Notes: generated by a model from the sequence alone, not told the origin. A stretch of 64,000 bases of DNA from Tridacna crocea (GCA_943736015.1 OX031071.1:38472619-38536618), one strand, 5' to 3'. Counted from the first letter of the stretch, positions 53,397 through 63,087 are shown. A program made the numbers and translations.

Positions 53397-53594
53397 TGGA
53401 CACCTGCCTTTTCTATCACCTGACTGATTTTGTCTTGTCCAATCAACTTTTGTGCTAAAATTTTTTAGTTTCAGAAATTTAGAGCAGATTTATCCCTGAT
53501 TTAATTATGATGAATTTGCAAGGCTCCAACCTATTGTAGATATTGAAAATAAAAAAAATGATATGCCAATCCATGTACCAGGCACCTGCCTTGC

Positions 53595-53680
53595 ATATCG
53601 ATCGGTGAGTGCAACACAATTCTAAGTGCCTGTACAATGTACAGGCACTTAGAATAGTGTTGCACTCACCGATCGATATG
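53595..53680. repeat. Foldback, same family as 40281
   Basis: AAGTGCCTGTACA is mirrored by TGTACAGGCACTT, outer arms ATCGATCGGTGAGTGCAAC / GTTGCACTCACCGATCGAT. Confidence 0.93.
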
Positions 53681-53764
53681 ACATGACTGATTTTGAATTA
53701 ACCAATCACATTTTGTTTCATAATTTTTCAGGGTCATCAATTTCAAATGAAGTTACAGTCTAGT

Positions 53765-53995
53765 TTAACTCTTCACCACACAATTCCTACCTTTAATGAC
53801 CCTGAGAGAGAAGCCTTCTGAAAACATTGTGGGAAAGGGAGAAAATGCTGGTAATCAGCATTTTCTCCTTTTCCCACAATGTTTTCTTCCCTTCCCAAAA
53901 CAAATATCAAATTTCCAGTCACTTTTATCATGTCGTCTGCAAATACTTTCCGTTTCGACCAGTCTAAAATTTTGTCGATAAAGAAAAAGAGTTAA
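53765..53995 (+). mobile_element. TH element in the acceptor repeat
   Basis: TTAA at both ends. The next repeat unit reads CTAGTCTAACTTGCAAAG where this one has CTAGT-TTAA..TTAA-CCTGCAAAG, giving an empty-site comparison. Confidence 0.93.
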
Positions 53996-54295
53996 CCTGC
54001 AAAGTTCTATGCCATTGGAGATATTGAAAAATAATCACAGGCCAATCCAAGTACAGGACACCTTACTTGCATATCACATGACCAATTTTGAATTAACCAA
54101 TCACATTCTGTTTTGTAATTTTTCAGGGTTATAAATTTCAAATGGAGTTACACCCTAGTCTAACTTGCAAAGTTCTATGCCTTTTGGAGATACTGAAAAA
54201 TAATGACAAGCCAATCCGAATACAGCACACCTGCCTTGTATATCACATGACCAATTTTGAATTAACCAATCACATTTTGTTCTGTACTTTTTCAG

Positions 54296-54489
54296 GGTCA
54301 GATACTACCTTGCCAAAGATACACCCATGTTTGGTGTGCAGGAAGCTCTTCCCATCGAAGGCAGCACTTCAAGATCACTTCCGTATCCATACTGGGGAAA
54401 AACCGTTTGAATGTGAAATCTGTAAGAAACGATTTTCTCTCAAGGGCAATAAGAAGAAACACATGCGAGCTATCCATAACATGCAGTGA
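54296..54489 (+). CDS. C2H2 zinc-finger terminal exon 10
   Basis: Alternative two-finger C-terminus. Acceptor TTTTGTTCTGTACTTTTTCAG, phase 1 (Gly if the donor base is G), 64 residues, stop TGA. Finger 1 uses C12, C15, H28 and H32; linker TGEKPF; finger 2 uses C40, C43, H56 and H61 (H-X4-H). Predicted contact residues are S,A,A,D and L,G,N,K. Finger 2 has Lys where the helix Leu is normally found (GNKKKH), which may weaken its fold. The 168 bp upstream, including an acceptor-like site, is repeated at least twice more, but the earlier copies run into stop codons soon after their CAG. It groups with none of the other exons closely. Confidence 0.9.
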
Positions 54490-54508
54490 TTCTATGTAAA
54501 TGAAATAC

Positions 54509-54633
54509 TTAACTCTTTGCGACACAAATTCCCACTTTTAATGATACTGAAAGATAATGCCTTTGAAAACATTGTGGGAAAAGAAGAATTAATGGTAACC
54601 AGCATTTTCTCGTAATCCCACAATGTTTTCTCT
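54509..54633 (+). mobile_element. TH element, right body lost
   Basis: TTAA-CTCTTTGCGACAC start; cut after the hairpin by the next copy. Confidence 0.82.
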
Positions 54634-54634
54634 C

Positions 54635-54863
54635 TTAACTCATTACCAAACGACAACTTTTTAGATATGTCCAGATTGAAAGAACTTGCAGATGTCAAAA
54701 TAAAAGTGACTCAAAATTTGAAATTTTTGTGGTGAAGGATAGAAAACATTGCGGGAAAAGGAGAAAATGCTGGTTACCAGCATTTTCTCCTTTTCCCACA
54801 ATGTTTCCTAAAGGCTTCTTTTTCAGGGTCAACAAAGGTAGGGATTGTTTGGTAATGGGTTAA
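54635..54863 (-). mobile_element. TH element
   Basis: TTAA at both ends; it carries AATAAA at 54699, 210 nt after the exon 10 stop. Confidence 0.92.
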
Positions 54864-54876
54864 ATGAAAACAGTTA

Positions 54877-55075
54877 AGCCCTGGTTGCTCAGTCTGTAGC
54901 GTGCAGGACTTGAGAACAAGGGGTTGTTGGTTCAATCCCTAGCTCACCCAATTTCTGTCTGAGGATCGATGATAGTCATTGTGACAGTATGCCGGGCAGT
55001 ATCTTCTCCCACTGCCAACCATTGTTTCGACAAAGATTATGTAAGAAAACACCATACAATCAATCATTAAAACAT
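54877..55075 (+). mobile_element. tRNA-headed SINE
   Basis: Box A TGGTTGCTCAGTCTGTAGC, box B GTTGGTTCAATCCCTAGC, body TGAGGATCGATGATAGTC, tail ACCATACAATCAATCA. Confidence 0.82.
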
Positions 55076-55082
55076 GGTATGT

Positions 55083-55160
55083 TGGAATAGACGTTGTTGG
55101 AAAATGAGCAAATGCTGGTTACCAGCATTTCCTACTTTTCCAACAGTATTTTCAAAACCA
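55083..55160 (-). mobile_element. TH fragment, hairpin only
   Basis: GTTGGAAAATGAGCAAATGC with centre CTGGTTACCAG. Confidence 0.75.
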
Positions 55161-55294
55161 TTCTGTACAAAGTTTGATACTTTAATTTATCTGTCTTCCA
55201 AACTGACTTAAGTCTTCTGAGTAATAACAAATTCATGTGGAATTGTAAGGTCAGGTTGTAAGTTATTTTCATAGTCCTTACATATCGAATATTA

Positions 55295-55524
55295 GTTAAC
55301 TCATTACCAGATGACAAAATTTTAGACTTGTCCAAATTGAAAGCATTTGCAGATGACAAAATAAAAGTGACTGAAACATTGAAATTTGTTCTGGGAAGGG
55401 TAGAAAACATTGTGGGCAAAGGAGAAAATGCTGGTTACCAGCATTTTCTCCTTTTCCCACAATGTTTTCAAAAGGCTTCTTTTCCAGAGGCATCAAAAGT
55501 AGGGATTGTGTGGTAATGGGTTAA
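55295..55524 (-). mobile_element. TH element, subfamily A
   Basis: TTAA at both ends; palindrome perfect except one stem base. Confidence 0.94.
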
Positions 55525-55585
55525 CACGTTTTGAAGTTTCATTCCTAGGGTCCCTAACAGTTGGTATTGTGGGGTAAAGGATTAA
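55525..55585 (-). mobile_element. TH 3' end fragment
   Basis: CTAGGGTCCCTAACAGTTGG to GGTAAAGGATTAA. Confidence 0.7.
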
Positions 55586-55811
55586 CCCATTACCACACAA
55601 TCCCTACTTTTGACGACCCCGAGAAAGAAGCCTTCAGAAAACATCTTGAGGAAAAGGAGAAAATGCTGGTAACCAGCATTTTCTCCTTTTACCACACTGT
55701 TTTCTGCCCTTCACAGAACAAATTTCAAATTTTCACCCACTTTTATTTTGTCGTCTGCAAATGATTTCCAATTGGACAAGCCTAAAATATTGTCGTTTGG
55801 TAATGAGTTAA
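55582..55811 (+). mobile_element. TH element, subfamily A
   Basis: TTAA at both ends; shares its left TTAA with the fragment before it. Confidence 0.92.
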
Positions 55812-55864
55812 ACCTGTCTTTATTTTTTGCCAAATGACAAAATTCTGGACTTGTCAAAATTGAA

Positions 55865-56178
55865 TATAAATGTAAATTGATTGCATGGTGTTTAACACCA
55901 TTTTAAACATTTTCTCAGTTACATGTGGCCCCCAGTACACCTATCCACATTTTCCTGGAGTTTCTGTTATCAGCACTCTGCACAATACTCTTTCCAGGCC
56001 ACTGGCTGCTTTCCCACATTGCTATTGCAGAAACAATTTCCTGTAGTAGAAGAATAAATCCTGTCGCTTTGACTATTGTCATTCCTTGGAAAGAAGTCAC
56101 GTTGCCTGAACCTTGGATTGAACCTGTAACCTCCTGTCCTCAAGTCTTGACTACTGACAGAGCTGCAGGGGCTTGCAC
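55865..56178 (-). mobile_element. tRNA-headed SINE
   Basis: Body CACATTTTCCTGGAGTTTC and GCCACTGGCTGCTTT as at 39946; box B on the minus strand is ACAGGTTCAATCCAAGG. Confidence 0.78.
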
Positions 56179-56179
56179 T

Positions 56180-56210
56180 CCCCCCCCCCCACACACACAC
56201 ACACACACAC
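56180..56210. repeat. C run and (AC)n microsatellite
   Basis: Nine to ten C followed by about ten AC units. Confidence 0.9.
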
Positions 56211-56224
56211 TATACAGCACAATG

Positions 56225-56333
56225 CAGACTGTTAGACCCTGGGAAAAAAAGCCTTTTGAAAACATTGTGGGAAAAGGAGAAAATGCTGGTAACTAGCATT
56301 TTCTCCTTTTCCCACAATGTTTTCTACCCAGAA
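56225..56333 (+). mobile_element. TH element, ends lost
   Basis: GACCCTGGGAAAAAAAGCC and a nearly perfect hairpin, then unrelated sequence. Confidence 0.82.
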
Positions 56334-56383
56334 AAATCGGAAAATCAAACCAGGTAAAAACACAGGGGATGCAACACTTTTTT

Positions 56384-56690
56384 AGCTCACCTGAAAAAAA
56401 GTGGGCTATTGTGATCATGCTGTGTCAGGCATCTAGCCTGTGTTGTAAAATTTTTACTCTGTGGATGCTCTAGGGGGCCACATTTTTAGTCCAATACTCA
56501 TGAAACTTAAGCAGAATGTTTATCTCAATAACAACCTTGGAAGAGTTTGAAAGTGGGTCATGTAGGGTCAAAAACTAGGTCACTAGATCAAATCTCAGAA
56601 AAACCTTTTGGACGCTCTAGAGTCCACATTTTTCTGTCCAATATTTCTGAAAGTTGGTCAGAATGTTTTTTCTATGTAAAATTTGTACAG
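56384..56690 (+). mobile_element. S-type repeat, GGCTATTGTG subtype
   Basis: AGCTCACCTG start after TTTTT; contains GGTCACTAGATCAAATC and GACGCTCTAGAGTCCACAT, matching 5148. Confidence 0.65.
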
Positions 56691-56952
56691 AGATTTTTAT
56701 TATTGATTTCAGGTTTCACTTTCTTTATGAGATGAAGGTTTAAATTTAAAAAAAAAATTGTTGATGTCAGATTAACCTTAGTTTGTACTGCTTGAATGAA
56801 ATAATTTGATTGAAGATTTCAAAAATATGTCAATTCTTTTAAAGGATGAAAAAAAAAATGATTGGTAATTTCTAGCTTCTCTAATTTCCATTGATTTGAA
56901 TGTTAAAAAATGTGAATGTTGAATTGAAGTCTAGCTGAGTTTCTATGGGATG

Positions 56953-57179
56953 TTTAACTCTTTACCAAACAACAAAATTTTAGACTGGTCCAAATTGAAA
57001 GCATTTGCAGACATCACAAACCTAACTAAAAAACTGAAATTTGTTTCCAGCAGAGTAGAAAACATTGTGGGAAAAGAAGAAAATGCTGGTTATCAGCATT
57101 TTCTCGTTTTTTCACAATATCTTCAAAAGGCTTCTGTCTCAGGGTCCTAACAACCAGGGATTGTTTGGTAAAGGATTAA
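56953..57179 (-). mobile_element. TH element
   Basis: TTAA at both ends; right part ACCAGGGATTGTTTGG as in subfamily B. Confidence 0.9.
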
Positions 57180-57404
57180 CCCATTACCAAACGAAAATAT
57201 CTTAGACTGGTCCAAATTGAAAGAATTTGCAGACGACAAAATAAAACTGACTGAAAATTTGAAATTTGTTTTGTGAAGGGTAGAAAACATTGTGGGAAAA
57301 GGAGAAAATGCTGGTTACCAGCATTTTCTCCTTTTCTCACAGCATTTTCTAAAGGCTTCTTTCTCAGGGTCGTCAAAAGTAGGGATTGTGTGGTAATGAG
57401 TTAT
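57176..57404 (-). mobile_element. TH element
   Basis: Shares TTAA with the preceding copy; right end GGTAATGAGTTA has lost one base of its TTAA. Confidence 0.9.
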
Positions 57405-57686
57405 GGTATTGATTGATGGATTCATATCTACCTTAATTTGTATGTGATATTAAAAAAAAATGTGATTGGTGATGTAAAATCTAGCCTAATTTGTATGGAA
57501 TGAATGAAAAAATTTATTGTTGATATAAAAAATTAATCTTAGTTTGTAATGTATGAATAAAATAATTTGACAGTAGATTTCAAAAATAACTCAATTTTTA
57601 TAGGATAGGATAAAAAAAAAAGAAACTGATTGCTAATTTCTATCTTCACTAAATTTGTATTGGATGCTTTTTAAAAAATGTGATTG

Positions 57687-57915
57687 TTAACCCATTACCA
57701 AACGACAATATTTTAGACTGGTCTAAACTGAAAGCATTTGCAGACGACAAAATAAAAGTGAGTGAAAATTTGAAATTTGTTTTCTGAAGGATAGAAAACA
57801 TTGTGGGGAAAGGAGAAAATGCTGGTTACCAGCATTTTCTCCTTTTCCCACAATGTTTTCTAAAGGCTTCTTTCTCAGGGGCGTCAAAAGTAGGGATTGT
57901 GTGGTAATGGGTTAA
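57687..57915 (-). mobile_element. TH element
   Basis: TTAA at both ends; inserted in the AT-rich repeat; hairpin perfect. Confidence 0.93.
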
Positions 57916-58101
57916 TTGGAAGCCTACTTTCGTTTGTATGGAATGACTGAGATAATGATTGCTAAATTCATGTTAACCTATTTTTTATTGTAAAATATGT
58001 AAAAAAAAAAAATGTGATTTTTAATAGCCTTATAATGGATGGAGTGAATGTTACAAAAATTTATTATTGATTTCTAGATTGTTTTAATTTTTATTGGACG
58101 T

Positions 58102-58323
58102 TTAACCCTTTACCTTTACTTTTGACGCCCCTGGGAAAGAAGCCTTTTGAAAACACTGTTGGAAAAGGAGAAAATGCTGGTAACCAGCATTTTCTCCTTT
58201 TCCCACAGTGTTTTTCTACCCTTCCCAAAACAAATTTCTATTTTTCAGTCACCTTTATTTTGTCGTCTGCAAATGCTTTCAATTTGGACCAGTCTAAAAT
58301 TTTCTCGTGTGGTAAAGAGTTAA
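58102..58323 (+). mobile_element. TH element, small 5' deletion
   Basis: TTAA-CCCTTTACC runs directly into TTTACTTTTGACGCCCC. Confidence 0.92.
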
Positions 58324-58402
58324 AAAATGTGAATGTTAATTTGAAGTATATTTTGATTTATATGGGATGATTTAGATATTGATTGTTGGATACAAGCCAA
58401 CC

Positions 58403-58470
58403 TTAACCCTTTCCCAAACGACAAATTTTAGACTCCTCCAAACTCAAAGAGTTTGCAGACGACAATTTTT
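58403..58470 (-). mobile_element. TH 5' fragment, subfamily B
   Basis: TTAA-CCCTTTCCCAAACGAC then GTTTGCAGACGACAAT. Confidence 0.75.
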
Positions 58471-58565
58471 TTTGAAAATATCGGTTATACGGTTAATTGA
58501 CTTGAGATCACTAGTTTTAAAAGTGGTATTCATTGACAAAATAATCAGAGGAAATGTATTATATA

Positions 58566-58792
58566 ATTTATTTCATCATCATGTGGTTAATATGGGGAAA
58601 TATTTGCCAAAAATGGAAAGGTATGCGAAAATAATGAGTGCCTTACGGCACTCGTTATTTTCGTGGACCTTTCCCTTTTGAGGCAAAGGTACGCGAAAAT
58701 AACTCATGCCTTACGGCACTCGTCATTTTCGCATACCTTTCCCTTTTTTCGCAAATATTTCCCCATATTAACCACAAGCTGATGAAATAAAC
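58566..58792. repeat. Compound foldback, about 105 bp arms
   Basis: GTGGTTAATATGGGGAAATA is mirrored by TATTTCCCCATATTAACCAC. Inside, GCCTTACGGCACTCGT occurs twice in direct order with its own short stems. Confidence 0.92.
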
Positions 58793-58888
58793 TCTATTTA
58801 AACTTAATTTGTGTTGCATGATTGAAACAATTTGACTGTAAATAGAGTTTGGAACAAATATCTTCTTTTTATCTTTTTTGTTGACCTT

Positions 58889-59176
58889 TCAACCCTTAAT
58901 CCAATGATCGTAAAGGCTTGGAAAGCAATGTGAGCAAAGGAGAATCTTATGCTCACTTGTATTTTCTCCTTTTCCTGATATGCTTTTTACTCTTTCACAA
59001 ACAGATTCCATAATTTGAGCCAGTTCAATTTGTTGTCTGCTGAATGCGTCTGGTAAAAAGTCACCAAAGAATCCATACTGTCAAACCCTGGGTAGAAGGA
59101 TTTTGAAAACATTGGGAGAACCAGCATTTTCTTCTTTTTCCACAATGTTTTCTAACCTCCCAAAAACAAAAATCTT
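58889..59176 (+). mobile_element. Two diverged TH copies
   Basis: 58889-59064 with AGCAAAGGAGAATC and CTCCTTTTCC, then 59065-59176 with the left hairpin arm largely missing. Confidence 0.65.
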
Positions 59177-59181
59177 CCCAT

Positions 59182-59400
59182 TGTTGATTGATTGAATGGT
59201 GTTTAACACTGCTTTCAACATTATTTCAGTTATATTACTGCAACAATTCACATAATCCATGTATGTTATTGGTTTGACCAGTACTGGGCTGGGACTTGAA
59301 AGTGTCTTGCCCAAGGACACTCCACCGAGAAACCTGCAGCATCAAACATGGAGCCTTCAGGCTACTAGTCCAACACTTTACCACAAAGCCACCCAGAACC
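59182..59400 (-). mobile_element. tRNA-headed SINE, diverged
   Basis: GATTGATTGAATGGTGTTTA tail and CAACATTATTTCAGTTATA body; the head is poorly preserved. Confidence 0.65.
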
Positions 59401-59411
59401 CCTCCTTTCTT

Positions 59412-59639
59412 TTAACCCTTGCCAGAACAAATCCCTGGTTTTCATGGTCCAGAAAAAAGAGTCTTTTGAAAACATTGTGAGAAAAGGAGAAAGTGCTGAT
59501 AACCAACATTTTCTCCTTTTCTCACATTTTCTATTTTCCCAGAGAAAATTTCAATTTTTGAATCACATTAAATTTTTTTTGTCTGCAAATGTTTTCAATT
59601 TGGACCAGTCTAAAATTTTTAAATTTGGTAAAGAGTTAA
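59412..59639 (+). mobile_element. TH element
   Basis: TTAA at both ends; right hairpin arm lost a few bases (CTCACATTTTC). Confidence 0.9.
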
Positions 59640-59830
59640 ATGACTTGCTCTACGGAAGTACTTTGTTTTTTATAGGAGTTTTGTGCCATGTTACAAGTTT
59701 AGGTCATATATCATGGTGCCAAGTGCATCTACATATGTTTTCATGATTTTCTCACACCAGTACTGACCCAACTCCAAGCAAGCAGATGTGAGAGGTGAAA
59801 AATGATAGAAAGAAAATTTGACTTATCCAG

Positions 59831-60028
59831 GGTCTGTATTCACCAACCATTCTTAAAAATGTTCTTAGTCTTATTCTTCAAAATTTTGTCAATGTGAAAG
59901 TAATAACAGAACTTCTGATTGGCTAAACCATTTGGTTTAGCCAATCAGAAGTTTTGTTACTTTCACAATCAGGAAATTTTGAAGAATAAGACAAAGAATG
60001 TTCTTAAGAATGGTTGGTGAATACGGGC
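59831..60028. repeat. Foldback, about 95 bp arms
   Basis: GTATTCACCAACCATTCTTAA is mirrored by TTAAGAATGGTTGGTGAATAC; the centre is AAACCATTTGGTTT. Confidence 0.94.
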
Positions 60029-60130
60029 CTCTTAATTTACAGAATTTTCTACATTTGTAAGTAACACAACTTCTGATGGCTAAACCATTTGGTTTAGCCA
60101 ATCAGAAGTTCTGTTACTTACAAATTTCTG
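60029..60130. repeat. Foldback, shorter relative of 59831
   Basis: Same centre GGCTAAACCATTTGGTTTAG with shorter arms (TTTGTAAGTAAC / GTTACTTACAAA). Confidence 0.88.
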
Positions 60131-60199
60131 GTATCCAGGTTGCCAGTCAGATACACTAACCACTTAGGTACCTTGTTTGGTCATTTCAATGAAATGATG

Positions 60200-60455
60200 C
60201 AGGATTGATTGATCGATTGTATGGTGTTATTGCCGTTTTCAATATTATTTCAGTTATATCGCAGTGGGCAGTACATTTATCTATGTGTTCCTTGAGTTTC
60301 TTTTACCAGTACTTCACACAATTGTTTTTCAAAGCCACTAGCTGCTTTTCCACACAAAAAAATGGTCTATGGTGGGAGAGGAATGAATCCTGTCGCAGTG
60401 ACTATCATCAATCCTGAAAAGAAATTTGCCGAGCCAGGGGTCATAGCCAGGGAGA
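60200..60455 (-). mobile_element. tRNA-headed SINE
   Basis: GATTGATCGATTGTATGGTG tail, body CACTAGCTGCTTTTCCACAC, partly decayed head near GCCGAGCCAGGGGTC. Confidence 0.75.
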
Positions 60456-60544
60456 AGTGATGCAAGACCTCTCAATTCTATTCTATGAATGGCTGTACAA
60501 AAGTAGAAAACTCGCTACTTATAAGAATGAAGTGGCAAACATGT

Positions 60545-61199
60545 AACCTTTTACCACAATTTTTTTTGTTAATTCTAACTTTTAATGAACCAAAAGAAGA
60601 AGACTTTTGAAAACATTGTGAGAAAAGGAGAAAATGCTTGTAACCAGCATTTTCTCCTTTTCTCACAATGTTTTCCTATCCGACGAATGACAGAAATCTT
60701 TATTTTAGCAACATGAGATTTGTTATCTGCAAAATGCTCTCTATTTGGTTTTGTCTAAATTTTTCATTTGACAAAGAATTAACTCTACCAAACGACTGAT
60801 CCAAATTGAAAGCAGTTGCAGACGACAATTTAAATGAGGGTCAAATGTAGAAAATTGTATCAGAAAGGGTAGAAAACATTGCAGAAAAAGGAATACTGCT
60901 GGTTGCCTACATTTTCTCCTTTTCCCACAATGTTTAAATAAGGCTTTCTTCTTCAGGGTCATAAAAACTCTGGAATTAACCCTCTACCAAACAATCCTTG
61001 GTTTTTACAACCCTGAGATACAGGCCTTTTGAAAACATAGTGAGAAAAGGAGAAAATGCTGGTTACCAGCATTTTCTCCTTTTCCCACAATGTTCTCTAC
61101 CAGCTGGAAACAAATTTTATTTTTTGAATTATTTTGTTGTCTGCAAGTGCTTTCAATTTGGACCAGTCTAAAATTTTGTCGTTTGAAAAAGGGTTTACC
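60545..61199. mobile_element. Three TH copies in a row
   Basis: + 60545-60782, - 60779-60979 and + 60976-61199, joined at shared TTAA sites at 60779 and 60976. Confidence 0.85.
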
Positions 61200-61396
61200 T
61201 ATTACCACACAGCAAAATTTTAGACCTATCCAAATTAGCATTTGCAGACAACAATTTCTAAGTGGCTCCTATGGATAGAAAACTGTGGGAAAGGAAGAAA
61301 ATGCTGGTTACCAGCATTTTCTCCTTTTCCCACAATGTTTTCGAAAAGCTTCTTCCTCAGGGGTGTTAAAAGTCGTCATTATGTGGTAAAGAGTTA
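61196..61396 (-). mobile_element. TH element, CACAGCAAAAT variant
   Basis: AAGTGGCTC body as at 1810; right end GGTAAAGAG-TTAA; hairpin perfect. Confidence 0.88.
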
Positions 61397-61671
61397 AACA
61401 GAATTGTACAGAAAAGGCTGCATTGCAAATTTTGGAAACAGTTGGCATTACAAGAACAAAAAACATTTTTCTTCTAAAAGCTATTTTACTACAGAAGAGT
61501 GCATTTCTACAAGAATATAGAAAGAGATAATTTTACAGTCAAACGAAAATTTAACACATAAATGCATCAACAGAATTGCAACTTCAAAACAAAAAGGCTG
61601 CCAGCAGCTAAATAAAAGTCTTTCAATACATTATATGTGTTTGTATGTTGTTTTACCTTATTGATTTTTTT
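61397..61671. other. AT-rich spacer
   Basis: Nothing recognised. Confidence 0.4.
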
Positions 61672-62019
61672 TTCACCCCTCCCCCCACCCCCACCCCCCC
61701 ACAACGTAGTGGAGCGGGGTATACTGGAATCACCATGGCTGTCAGTCTGTCTGTCCGTCTGTCCCTAGACACAAATTTGTCCATAGCAATACTCCAACAG
61801 TTTTTCACATACTGAACTCAAATTTACACACATGGTTCCTATATATGTGAAGTTGTGCATGTGCAATTATCATGACCCTGCTGCGATTTGTTGTGGAATT
61901 ATCTCCCCTTGAACTTTTTCAACTCTTACTTTTGTACTAAACCATTCTTTATTCTGTGACAAAGACCTATTTTTGTGACAAGGAGCTGGTGGAGGGTATA
62001 ATCACGTTTAGTGATAGCT
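61672..62019. mobile_element. G repeat
   Basis: CACCCCTCCCCCCACCCCCAC, CACAACGTAGTGGAGCGGGG, TATACTGGAATCACCATGG; ends GGAGGGTATAATCACGTTTAG. Confidence 0.78.
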
Positions 62020-62074
62020 CTCGATTTTTGAATTATATCCTGTCACCCAGTTCACTGTGTCATGCTTACATGGT

Positions 62075-62240
62075 GTTTCTTATATTTTTACAGGTACTTT
62101 GCACAATATTTTTCCAAGTTACTGGCTGTTTTCCCCACATAATCATCAACAAAACAATGATCAGGTGTGAGAGAGGAATGAATCCTGTCACAATGACTAT
62201 CATCAATCCTTGGAAAGAGATACAACCAGCTTTGTAGATC
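62075..62240 (-). mobile_element. SINE, partial
   Basis: TTTACAGGTACTTTGCACAA and GAGGAATGAATCCTGTCAC match the SINE bodies elsewhere; both ends are missing. Confidence 0.65.
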
Positions 62241-62372
62241 AATGCAAGGAATCATAGTCCCTGCTTATAAAACCTGTAATAAATGTAAATGTTATGTTCC
62301 TCAAATAATTTTTTATGTGGTAATTACAAAAATATGGGCATTGCTCTGTCAAAAGAGGGCTTAATGCATCTG

Positions 62373-62436
62373 AAAAAAGTTTTGACCCAGGTCAGCCTGC
62401 GCAGTACGCGCAGGCTGACCTGGGTCAAAACTTTTT
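62373..62436. repeat. Foldback, 29 bp arms
   Basis: TTGACCCAGGTCAGCCTGCG is mirrored by CGCAGGCTGACCTGGGTCAA around AGTA. Confidence 0.94.
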
Positions 62437-62453
62437 GCCACTGGTCAATTCTG

Positions 62454-62971
62454 TTAAAGGTGGCCCTTCAGTTTTTGTGACAAAAATTTTACAAAAAAAT
62501 CATCCTTATACTTCCAAAGTCTTTTCATTTTCATTAATAAAACTACAGTAGTCAAAAACCATCTGACAACAAGAGAAATAAGAGATTTACTAAGGCCCAG
62601 CTTGACACCGACGGGAAACATGTTTTATTTTTACATAAGCAGCTCGCTCATCTACATACCGGAAATACAAAGACAAAGCTTCAAACATACCGTCAGAAGG
62701 AGATATTATGAAAAATAATTACATGTATGTTATGTTATGGAATTTAAGTGTCATTAGTCACGTGCCAGTCAATTGACATGTTTTTTTTTTTTTAATTTTT
62801 GGCACGAAATCTAAAAATAACTTAAGAGGCTATACCACGAAAAAAAATTTTTTTTGGTAATTTTATGATTCTTAAATTACTGATGATTTGTATTTTATTT
62901 CATATAAATTTCAGTCATATATACATATTTTAATTTAGTAAGATGTGAAAAATCTAAATACCCACCTTTAA
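62454..62971 (+). mobile_element. P repeat, complete
   Basis: TTAAAGGTGGCCC start, TACCCACCTTTAA end, 518 bp. The conserved short frame is open to its usual TAA (about 62550-62718). Confidence 0.8.
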
Positions 62972-63087
62972 TGTCAAAGGACAATTTCACTCCCAGATCT
63001 GATTAGGTGTCAGAATAAATGGGTTGTACACGTATGGATCCGTAACTATGTGATGACGTGCTTGGTATCATACGTCACAGACATCCA

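Larger units (their letters stand above)
53397..54295. repeat. Tandem repeat carrying the exon 10 acceptor region
   Basis: About 168 bp units with CAATCACATTTTGTT and TTTTTCAG. Acceptor-like CAG ends fall at 53474 (diverged), 53731, 54126 and 54295. A foldback (53595-53680) is inserted in one unit and a TH element (53765-53995) in another; without them the spacing is regular. Only the last copy leads into the finger frame. Confidence 0.87.
56691..58850. repeat. Degenerate AT-rich tandem repeat with TH insertions
   Basis: Loose repeats of TTTGTATGGAATGAATGA, poly-A runs and TGATTG(G/T)TAATTTCTAG recur through the spaces between TH copies (56700-56950, 57405-57686, 57916-58101, 58324-58400, 58800-58850). 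Confidence 0.55.
59675..60175 (-). mobile_element. SINE interrupted by foldbacks
   Basis: Body to about 59830 matches the SINE at 32757 (TTTCTCACACCAGTACTGA, GTGAGAGGTGAAAA). The tRNA-like head resumes at about 60130 (CCAGGTTGCCAGTCAGATAC). The foldbacks between are insertions. Confidence 0.65.

Noticed and set aside
62373-62436. microRNA precursor candidates among the perfect hairpins
   Set aside because: The hairpins are repeat families or simple foldbacks without evidence of processing. Small-RNA data would be needed.
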